DNA from: Francisellaceae bacterium UBA6186
GTDB taxonomy: Bacteria; Pseudomonadota; Gammaproteobacteria; UBA6186; Azoamicaceae
Assembly (NCBI GenBank): GCA_002422785.1
Contig: DITK01000056.1
Location: forward strand, 1 to 28,907
Length of the DNA stretch: 28,907 nucleotides
Reading direction: 5' to 3'
Part shown: piece after piece, positions 7,819-14,379 of the stretch
How positions within the stretch are numbered: the stretch's first letter is position 1
Layout of the letters: every line of letters starts with the position of its first letter
Made by a program: the position numbers and the translations under genes
The notes under the pieces: generated by a model
The model's database searches: none
Seen by the model: only the letters and a program-made list of their open reading frames with translations
What the model was told of the DNA's origin: nothing

Positions 7819-7831
7819 TAGAGGAGTACAT

Positions 7832-8218
7832 ATGTCAACACAATTTATAGAAGCAGTAGATGATATTCAACAAAACATACAAGATTTTGAAAGTTTATTC
7901 TTAAACTCACTATCATTAAAAAAAGAAGATATTAAGTCGTTAGATGATATAGAACTTGAAAGAAATTTTATTGCAGCAACATACTTGCTGCCAAGCACAA
8001 TTATGTCATTACAACGAGATTACGATAATTTATATGAAAACCTAGAACGAGAATATATGGAAGCAGAACGTGATTGCGACGCTAGTTATGCCAGAAATTG
8101 TAAAGACGCTTTATATAGGTTGCAAAACCTAAAATCTAATCGGGATAAAATGATTAGCTTATTTCATTTATTGCCAGCTCTTACTGTTGAAAGAAACAAC
8201 AGGTGTAAGCACCATTAA
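7832..8218 (+). CDS. Small acidic coiled-coil hypothetical protein
   Basis: This 128-residue protein matches no family I know. It is mostly charged helix, with a likely coiled coil at about residues 65-115 (LQRDYDNLYENLEREYMEAE is part of it), no membrane segment, and an acidic N-terminal half; it ends in CKHH. The ATG at 7832 has a strong ribosome site GAGGAG (7821-7826), which rules out the upstream TTG at 7811. It follows the A-B fusion gene by 13 bases, so it is co-transcribed. Its position and coiled coil suggest a partner or chaperone for its neighbours, but nothing in the sequence proves this. Confidence 0.75.
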   Translation: MSTQFIEAVDDIQQNIQDFESLFLNSLSLKKEDIKSLDDIELERNFIAATYLLPSTIMSLQRDYDNLYENLEREYMEAERDCDASYARNCKDALYRLQNLKSNRDKMISLFHLLPALTVERNNRCKHH

Positions 8219-8271
8219 ATTTAAACTAAATAAGATAATATACAATATTATTGATATTTGATGATCTGAGC

Positions 8272-8301
8272 TTGACCTTAGAGATCTAGTTGTAGTTAAA
8301 T
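8272..8301 (+). promoter_or_regulatory. Candidate promoter before the ankyrin-like gene
   Basis: TTGACC (8272-8277, 5 of 6 matches to the -35 consensus) and TTAAAT (8296-8301, 4 of 6) are separated by 18 bases. The pair lies in the 104-base gap before the large gene, so that gene and luxR may also be expressed apart from the upstream four genes. Confidence 0.35.
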
Positions 8302-8322
8302 ACGTAAATATATTTAGCTTTG

Positions 8323-10644
8323 ATGGGTAGTATTATCATGATGTTCAGGTTGTCAGAATCAATAATAAAAAAAGTATTTAATGTGCCTGTTACTAAATTT
8401 AAAACACAGCTTCGATATATATCTCCAAATAATAACGATAGCTGGATTGCTACATGTATAGATAGAGCTCCTTTAGCTTCCGTCGATCCTTTATATGCAA
8501 GTAATTGTTGGTATGACAATACTATTGGTCGCTATAAAATTAGATTTAATCCTAGCAGGGTTGTTCATCAATATCGTTGTGCTGATTCTAGCAGCTACAT
8601 TTATGAATTGATTATTGCTCGTCACGATTATCCTAGGCAAAATAATTTAATTACATTTATCGTTTATAGCAACCCGCTAGTCGATCAATATGTTATTCAA
8701 GCATTTAAAAAATCAATATATTTAAATCAATGTGTTGTTATTAATAATCCTGATTTTAATGAAAGAATAGGTGTAGGACAGACTGTTTCACAAGACAATT
8801 TAGATGCACAAAAACAAATAAATGAATTAATTGCTATTATTAATAAATTAAATCCAAAGCTACCATCTTCTATACAAGAAAATATTCTAGATTTTATAAA
8901 TCCTCAAATCAACGATAATCAATTAAGCAACAAATATCCAAAACAACAAAAAACTATTTACCAATACCCCAGAACAATCGGTAAGCCTATTAAAACTTTT
9001 TACGAAAATGACGATAGTATATTGCCTACAACTTTACCAAATATTTTTAAATATATTTTAAATGAAGATTATATACAACTAAAGTTGCTATTAGAAGATC
9101 AACCTAAATTAGCTAATTTAAGAGATCCTTTTGGTCGTTATGCCCATGATGTTGCATGCCATATATCTTCTGATGAAATATTTAAATTATTTTTTAATGC
9201 AAGAGAGCAACTAGGGTATATTAATGAGCATGAATTTATAATGCAAGATCATTATAGAAGGTACTTTAACAAACAGTATTCAGTTGTTGGTTTGTTCAGG
9301 GATGATGAATATACAAAATTACAATATAAAGAAGGTTATTTATGCCGGCTAAGCCGAATGAAAACTAAAGATCTTGATTCTGCTACATCTGCGAATCAGG
9401 TAATCACCGCCACAACAAGCCTAGACATGCCAAGAGACAAGAAAATGATGTTAACTTTGAAATATCAAAGTGAACAAGATTTTTCTAGTAGATTTACTCA
9501 AGCCATAAAGCAAAATGATATAGCAATAGTAAAGGCTATGCTGTATTACCTGAAACAATTGCCAGATAAAGATAATGCCACATTTTTAGAATTCATCTGG
9601 AGAAAATATACAACACTTTCAACAGAAATGTATAATATTTTTTTATATTACTACCAGAAAACTTACAACTTACCTTTACCAACAGGCATGTTGAATAACG
9701 ATATCAAACAAGAAATTTGTGACATGATTAAAAAATATAATTTACAAATTGAAGATGTCAGAAATAAAAAACTACGCAGCCCAATATTGCAACATCCTAT
9801 CAAGTATCAATCACAATCTTTAATTGAAACATTTATTTCTTCAGATCATGAATTTAATATTTTATCAATTCAAAAACCTATTGAGCTGTTAACTAAAAAA
9901 GAAAAAGAAGAAATGTATCAATTATTTTTCTATAATTTTAGTATAATAAGTGATAACTCAACTATTAATAAACAAAAATATTTTAATGCAGCCATCTCTA
10001 GTTTAAACCACCAAGATTCCTTTGATTTAGTTAATTTATTTTACGATCAAAAAACAGGCAAATTAGTTTCTTTTTTAACAACAAGAATTATATCCAGTTA
10101 TCATCAATCTGTCGGTGAATTTATTTTATTTCATAGTAAATTTGCTGGTAATAATCCACAATATTCTTCTCTAAATTTAACAAATTTAGGTATGAGAAAT
10201 TTTTTAGCAGAAGCAATCGCTCAATCAAACAAACCAGTATATATGTTTATTAAATCTATACCTCCTGGTTATGCATTATGCTTATTGCCTTTTCATATTG
10301 ATTTTTCACCAAAAAACCATATTCCTCAGTCATTATTAGAACATATTGTTAGCTTAGCTGATGATGCTTTAACTGGGGAAGTTATTCCTTGTAAATTAAA
10401 AGTTAACTCTGAAAGAAAACCTACTTTTGCAAATTTACCATTAACATTTTATAGGGATATAATTGGAGATGGTGAAAAAAATGCCATGCCTATTATTATA
10501 CCTTGTAATCAAGAATGTATTAAAAAATATTTTGAATTGCTAAAATACAATGGGGTATCTTTAGAGACATTCAATGATTACATACACAAATATAATCAAA
10601 TGAAACAAGACAGGCTAACTGCAAATCTGCATTATACCATATGA
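8323..10644 (+). CDS. Large ankyrin-like protein, candidate host-directed effector
   Basis: This 773-residue protein has no signal peptide or membrane segment. The best recognisable part is one ankyrin-like unit at about 245-294 (ILNEDYIQLKLLLED, then NLRDPFGRYAHDVA and EIFKLFF), with a second weak one near 393-412 (AIKQNDIAIVKAML). Before the first lies LPSSIQENILDFI (about 180-192), which resembles the core of an F-box; F-box plus ankyrin is the layout of Legionella AnkB, but the match is short. The rest is unrecognised. The start is uncertain: TTG 8320 and ATGs at 8323, 8338 and 8341 share the frame and none has a strong ribosome site (GGGTAG before 8338 is the best). Its TGA overlaps the luxR ATG (ATGA). 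An effector role is inference; no secretion system for effectors is in the window. Confidence 0.7.
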   Translation: MGSIIMMFRLSESIIKKVFNVPVTKFKTQLRYISPNNNDSWIATCIDRAPLASVDPLYASNCWYDNTIGRYKIRFNPSRVVHQYRCADSSSYIYELIIARHDYPRQNNLITFIVYSNPLVDQYVIQAFKKSIYLNQCVVINNPDFNERIGVGQTVSQDNLDAQKQINELIAIINKLNPKLPSSIQENILDFINPQINDNQLSNKYPKQQKTIYQYPRTIGKPIKTFYENDDSILPTTLPNIFKYILNEDYIQLKLLLEDQPKLANLRDPFGRYAHDVACHISSDEIFKLFFNAREQLGYINEHEFIMQDHYRRYFNKQYSVVGLFRDDEYTKLQYKEGYLCRLSRMKTKDLDSATSANQVITATTSLDMPRDKKMMLTLKYQSEQDFSSRFTQAIKQNDIAIVKAMLYYLKQLPDKDNATFLEFIWRKYTTLSTEMYNIFLYYYQKTYNLPLPTGMLNNDIKQEICDMIKKYNLQIEDVRNKKLRSPILQHPIKYQSQSLIETFISSDHEFNILSIQKPIELLTKKEKEEMYQLFFYNFSIISDNSTINKQKYFNAAISSLNHQDSFDLVNLFYDQKTGKLVSFLTTRIISSYHQSVGEFILFHSKFAGNNPQYSSLNLTNLGMRNFLAEAIAQSNKPVYMFIKSIPPGYALCLLPFHIDFSPKNHIPQSLLEHIVSLADDALTGEVIPCKLKVNSERKPTFANLPLTFYRDIIGDGEKNAMPIIIPCNQECIKKYFELLKYNGVSLETFNDYIHKYNQMKQDRLTANLHYTI

Positions 10645-11468
10645 ATATAGATCAATTTATTAGATATCACCCAACAATAGTTTGCCAAACTGATCTTGTT
10701 GAAATTTGCAAACCATTACAAAAATTAAACATAGTATATTTTGCTCATGTTCATATCGATGAGAAATATAATATGTCGGGCATCAGTTCATGTCCAGATT
10801 ATTTTAAAATATATTTCAACAATAATTTTTATCAATATGATTTACATATGGCAAATTTATCTAGCGAAAAATCCTATATCATTTGGGATACAATACAAAA
10901 AACCAAACAAAGTAAAATAATGCATCATTACTTTATTCAACTTAATAAAGATCATACCTTTAGCATTATTAAGTCGTCAAAAACCAGTAAAGATTACTAC
11001 CATTTTGCTGTTAAAAATGATCATGATTTCATGAACAATAGATATTTACAACTATTAGAAGAATTACATTGCTTTATCAATTATTTTACTGAACAAGTTA
11101 ATACAAATAAACAACTAAGAGTAGCCTATAAAATGAAAATTTCCATAAACAAGCAACTTGGAGGATTTTTTTTTAATGGTCAATTACAAAATGATGCTTT
11201 TAAAGATTTTTATAATGAAATCAAAACTAAACATTTTTATTTTAATCATATAGAGTATCTTACCAAAAGAGAATTAGAATGTCTTTATTGGATTTCTAAA
11301 GGTAAAACTGCCACAGAAATTGCCATTATTTTACAGATCACTGATCGTACTATTAAAGAACATTTTAAAAATATTAAGCAAAAATTAAATTGTCAAACAT
11401 TATTTCAACTGGGGATGGTATATAATGATTATTTTCGCACAAATACGACCACATTAATGACACCATGA
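10641..11468 (+). CDS. LuxR-family transcriptional regulator, solo type
   Basis: This 275-residue regulator has a C-terminal LuxR-type helix-turn-helix at about 205-268: LTKRELECLYWISKGKTATE, then ITDRTIKEHFKNIKQKLN, including the conserved E211 and the KL pair. The N-terminal part fits an autoinducer-binding fold by residue spacing: Y54, Y58, D67 and W82 fall where TraR has W57, Y61, D70 and W85, while the proline after the aspartate is leucine (L68). The ligand pocket is therefore diverged, and the signal may not be an acyl-homoserine lactone. No luxI-type synthase lies in the window, so it is a solo. It overlaps the preceding gene by ATGA, which makes it the last gene of the cluster. It may bind the lux-box-like site at 5826. 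Confidence 0.85.
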   Translation: MNIDQFIRYHPTIVCQTDLVEICKPLQKLNIVYFAHVHIDEKYNMSGISSCPDYFKIYFNNNFYQYDLHMANLSSEKSYIIWDTIQKTKQSKIMHHYFIQLNKDHTFSIIKSSKTSKDYYHFAVKNDHDFMNNRYLQLLEELHCFINYFTEQVNTNKQLRVAYKMKISINKQLGGFFFNGQLQNDAFKDFYNEIKTKHFYFNHIEYLTKRELECLYWISKGKTATEIAIILQITDRTIKEHFKNIKQKLNCQTLFQLGMVYNDYFRTNTTTLMTP

Positions 11469-11556
11469 ATGCTGGGAGTTAAAATTGGTCAAACTGTCTG
11501 ACACTGTTGCATCAAGTTATTGATAATCTATGTCACCAAAGTAGTTAGCTTTTTGC

Positions 11557-11638
11557 TGCCGATGGCCGGATTCGAACCGGCACGGATTTCTCCACCACCC
11601 CCTCAAGATGGCGTGTCTGCCAATTTCACCACATCGGC
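11557..11638 (-). tRNA. tRNA-Leu (anticodon GAG)
   Basis: The minus strand folds as a class II tRNA of 82 bases. The acceptor stem is GCCGATG with CATCGGC, the anticodon stem CCATC with GGTGG, and the loop TTGAGGG gives anticodon GAG (leucine CUC/CUU). There is a long variable arm, and the T arm is GCCGG-TTCGAAT-CCGGC. The discriminator is A. The next three bases are GCA, not CCA, so the 3' end is not encoded as in most gammaproteobacterial tRNA genes and must be added by the CCA-adding enzyme. It lies 13 bases after secG and is probably cut from the secG transcript, as in the E. coli secG-leuU arrangement. Confidence 0.96.
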
Positions 11639-11651
11639 TAATAATATTTTA

Positions 11652-11996
11652 TTAGTCTGGAATATCTTTATTATTAACAGTCTTATGATCAGGATTAAAT
11701 CTTTGATTATTTTGCATCTCTTCTTGTAAAATAATATCAGACATTTTTTTAGATTGAGTTGTTTTGTTTACAAAAAAACTCAATGAAATACTAGTAATAG
11801 CAAATATTAAAGCAAAACCAGTAGTCATCTTGGTTAAGAAAGAACCGCTACCCTGGCTACCAAAAATTGTTTGTGAAGCACTGCCACCCAAAGATGCCCC
11901 CATCTCAGCACCTTTACCATGCTGTAATAATACTAAAACTATGATGCACAATGCACAACCCATATGTAAAAACCAAATTAATTGCTGTAGCATCAT
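11652..11996 (-). CDS. secG: Preprotein translocase subunit SecG
   Basis: SecG is the small SecYEG subunit that helps SecA-driven protein export through the inner membrane. The 114-residue protein has two membrane segments (about 5-24 and 54-75) around the family signature: VLLQHGKGAEMGASLGG followed by ASQTIFGSQGS. The cytoplasmic tail is hydrophilic and poorly conserved, as is usual. ATG 11996 has AGGA eight bases upstream; a second ATG directly follows. The gene has its own promoter and a leader hairpin, although it follows tpiA on the same strand, and it is followed by tRNA-Leu. The order glmM-tpiA-secG-tRNA-Leu is what I recall for Legionella and Coxiella. Confidence 0.96.
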   Translation of the reverse strand: MMLQQLIWFLHMGCALCIIVLVLLQHGKGAEMGASLGGSASQTIFGSQGSGSFLTKMTTGFALIFAITSISLSFFVNKTTQSKKMSDIILQEEMQNNQRFNPDHKTVNNKDIPD

Positions 11997-12034
11997 GTTT
12001 TATATCCTTAAGTTAACAATTATCTAATTTTGCC

Positions 12035-12061
12035 TGGCTTTGCCACTAAAATTCAAAGCCA
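12035..12061 (-). promoter_or_regulatory. Hairpin in the secG leader
   Basis: TGGCTTTG (12035-12042) and CAAAGCCA (12054-12061) form a perfect 8-bp stem with an 11-base loop. It falls within the predicted secG 5' untranslated region, about 40 bases before the start codon. No T-run follows on the minus strand (GGCAAAATTAG), so it may stabilise or regulate the message rather than end the tpiA transcript. Confidence 0.4.
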
Positions 12062-12079
12062 CGTATGATTTAAAAACAT

Positions 12080-12107
12080 ATTATATGCTATTTTATTTTT
12101 AACTCAA
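12080..12107 (-). promoter_or_regulatory. Sigma-70 promoter of secG
   Basis: The minus strand shows TTGAGT (12102-12107), a 16-base spacer and a perfect TATAAT (12080-12085). It lies between tpiA and secG, giving a leader of about 75 bases. It lets secG and tRNA-Leu be transcribed apart from glmM-tpiA. Confidence 0.6.
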
Positions 12108-12138
12108 TATCATTTAGTTGTAAATGCAAAATAATAGA

Positions 12139-12912
12139 CTAATAACAACATATGTTGGCAAATAACTCTCCGTTTAAAGATGCCCCACCTACTAGTGCAC
12201 CATCGACATTTAATAATGCAAAAATGCTGTTGGCATTATCGTGATTAACACTACCGCCATATAAAATTTTAATATTTGGGTTGGCTGTAATTAAATAATT
12301 AATTTTTGCACGAATATAGCCACAAATGTTGTTAATATACTCTGCATCAGCACTTAAACCAGTGCCGATAGCCCACACTGGCTCGTATGCTATCAAAAAT
12401 TCGAAATTCTTAACTGTTGATAAATTATTTATATGATTTACAATAAATTTTAATTGGTTATTTAAAACTCTCTTAATTGCCAAATCCCCTTTATCAAATT
12501 GTAACTTAGTCTCACCAATACAGAAAATAGGAATTAATCCAGATTTTAACGCCATATAAAATTTTTTGATGATTAATTTGTCAGTTTCTTTATTATATTT
12601 ACGACACTCAGAATGACCAACAATAGTATATTTGCATCCAAGATTGTTAATCATGCTTGCCGATATTTCACCAGTAAATGCACCACAATCTTCAGCACTA
12701 ATATTTTGAGCACTTAAAGCAATATTAATTTTTTTGTTAGTTATTAATTTGCTTAATGATTCTAAATAAATAACCGGTGGGGCTACAATTAAATTTATTT
12801 TATTGAAATTTATTGTTTTTATATAAAAATCAAATAATTCTTGCGCTTGACAGTAATTATTTGGATTCATTTTCCAATTGGCAATTATAGTTATATCTTT
12901 TTTAGACAACAC
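12139..12912 (-). CDS. tpiA: Triosephosphate isomerase
   Basis: This enzyme interconverts glyceraldehyde 3-phosphate and dihydroxyacetone phosphate in glycolysis and gluconeogenesis. The 257-residue protein has all catalytic parts: NWKMN with N12 and K14, H100 in VGHSE, E177 in AYEPVWAIGTG (general base and flexible loop), and the phosphate-binding ILYGGSV and GALVGGASL stretches. It starts with GTG at 12912, overlapping the glmM end by 11 bases; AGGT eight bases upstream supports this start, and the next in-frame start would trim the N-terminal strand. Translation is probably coupled to glmM. Confidence 0.97.
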   Translation of the reverse strand: MLSKKDITIIANWKMNPNNYCQAQELFDFYIKTINFNKINLIVAPPVIYLESLSKLITNKKINIALSAQNISAEDCGAFTGEISASMINNLGCKYTIVGHSECRKYNKETDKLIIKKFYMALKSGLIPIFCIGETKLQFDKGDLAIKRVLNNQLKFIVNHINNLSTVKNFEFLIAYEPVWAIGTGLSADAEYINNICGYIRAKINYLITANPNIKILYGGSVNHDNANSIFALLNVDGALVGGASLNGELFANICCY

Positions 12913-14245
12913 CCAAAATAACCTGCTCTAATTCTTTAGCGATTATATTAATTAATCTTTTATCACTTCCTTCAACCATAACACGCATCATGGGCTCAGT
13001 TCCAGACGGACGAATAACAACTCTGCCGTCCCCTTTTAATTTTTTTTCTACAAATTTATAAGCTTTTTTAAATGTACTATTATTCAAAATTTCTTTGGTA
13101 TTAATAGATTTTTTTACTGGTATATTAATTAAAACTTGTGGATATTTTTCCATAGGGCTAAGCAGCTGATGTAAATTTTTTCCAGTTATAACCATCGACT
13201 CTAATACTTTTAATGCTGCAATAATGCCATCCCCTGTTGGATGTATATTGCGACAAATAATATGACCAGAGGCTTCTCCACCCAAATGCCAACGCCTTTT
13301 AATTAATTCTTCAAATATATAGCGATCACCGACATTAGTACGAACGAATGATAATCCCATTGCGTCCAAAGCTTTTTCTAGCCCCAAATTACTCATGATG
13401 GTACCAATGACTCCATGTAATTTTTTGCCGGAAGATACATACAAATTAGCTATAATAAACAACAAATCATCGCCATCTATTATTTGACCATCCCCATCTA
13501 CTAAAATAACTCTATCTCCGTCTCCATCAAATGCAATTCCTACATCCGCATTAAATTCTTTTACTTTTTTTATTAACGATTTTGGATTGGTTGAACCACA
13601 ATTTACATTAATATTTAATCCATCTGGCATGGCTGCAACCACTTGGGTCTTAGCACCCAAAGACTCAAATACTTGAGGCGCAATTTTATAATTGGCTCCA
13701 TTAGCACAATCTATTACGATTTTTAAACCATTTAAATTTAATTTTTCAGGAAAACTGTGTTTACAAAAATTAATATATTGTTCTTCTGCATCAGCAACCC
13801 GATGCGCTTTACCTAAATTTTTATTGTTGCACATAACAAACGGTTGTTGCATTTGTTCTTCTATAGCTGCTTGTAATTGATTGGATAGCTTTTCGCCATT
13901 TTTATCAAATAACTTTATTCCATTATCATGATAAGGGTTATGAGAAGCACTAATTACTATTCCCGCATCTGCACCTAGTTTGTTAGTTAAAAAAGATACG
14001 GCCGGAGTTGGCATAGGGCCTAATAAGCCAACATTGATCCCAGATGCAGCGAGACCTGCCTCTAATGCTGATTCAAACATGTAGCCAGAAATTCTAGTAT
14101 CTTTGCCAATCAGTACTCTACCATGTTTAGTTGTTAAAACTTGCCCGATAGCCCAACCTAATTTTAACATTATGCCCGGCAACATTGGTGCATCACCTAC
14201 CAATCCACGAATTCCATCCGTGCCAAAGTATTTTTTGCTATCCAT
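12902..14245 (-). CDS. glmM: Phosphoglucosamine mutase
   Basis: GlmM turns glucosamine 6-phosphate into glucosamine 1-phosphate on the way to UDP-GlcNAc, the precursor of peptidoglycan and lipopolysaccharide. The 447-residue protein has the four family regions: YFGTDGIRG at 6-14, the phosphoserine loop ISASHNP with S101, the magnesium loop DGDGDR at 240-245, the sugar-binding GGEASGH, and the phosphate site RPSGTEPMMRV near the C-terminus. ATG 14245 has AGGA 11 bases upstream. tpiA overlaps its end. folP, which often precedes glmM in gammaproteobacteria, is not here; the upstream neighbour is a type I secretion adaptor. Confidence 0.98.
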   Translation of the reverse strand: MDSKKYFGTDGIRGLVGDAPMLPGIMLKLGWAIGQVLTTKHGRVLIGKDTRISGYMFESALEAGLAASGINVGLLGPMPTPAVSFLTNKLGADAGIVISASHNPYHDNGIKLFDKNGEKLSNQLQAAIEEQMQQPFVMCNNKNLGKAHRVADAEEQYINFCKHSFPEKLNLNGLKIVIDCANGANYKIAPQVFESLGAKTQVVAAMPDGLNINVNCGSTNPKSLIKKVKEFNADVGIAFDGDGDRVILVDGDGQIIDGDDLLFIIANLYVSSGKKLHGVIGTIMSNLGLEKALDAMGLSFVRTNVGDRYIFEELIKRRWHLGGEASGHIICRNIHPTGDGIIAALKVLESMVITGKNLHQLLSPMEKYPQVLINIPVKKSINTKEILNNSTFKKAYKFVEKKLKGDGRVVIRPSGTEPMMRVMVEGSDKRLINIIAKELEQVILGVV

Positions 14246-14292
14246 TTTTAATACAATCCTCTTACTATTTATTTTAATACACTAGTAACCAC

Positions 14293-14319
14293 AATTAGTT
14301 ATGTATTCTATAACTAATT
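14293..14319. promoter_or_regulatory. 10-bp inverted repeat overlapping the glmM promoter
   Basis: AATTAGTTAT (14293-14302) and ATAACTAATT (14310-14319) are perfect inverted arms around seven bases. The repeat covers the -10 hexamer of the predicted glmM promoter, so it could be a repressor operator. Alternatively it is a hairpin at the end of the type I secretion operon, but it is all AT and lacks a T-run. The inner 8 bases of each arm equal those at 5788-5806. Confidence 0.4.
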
Positions 14320-14335
14320 TGCATAGTTATATCAA
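14307..14335 (-). promoter_or_regulatory. Candidate promoter of glmM-tpiA
   Basis: On the minus strand TTGATA (14330-14335, 5 of 6) is followed after 17 bases by TATAGA (14307-14312, 4 of 6). It lies 62 bases upstream of the glmM start and is overlapped by the inverted repeat at 14293-14319. Confidence 0.45.
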
Positions 14336-14379
14336 GTAATAATAACATATTTATTAATTAAGTTACTTAAATTTCTTTA

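Noticed and set aside
11469..11556. Terminator between the luxR gene and tRNA-Leu
   Set aside because: Only a 4-bp stem (GTCA/TGAC) without a T-run could be found.
11640..11729. Plus-strand frame over the tRNA-Leu and secG end, and other antisense frames across core genes
   Set aside because: They lie antisense to well-identified genes, lack ribosome sites and show no recognisable protein sequence.
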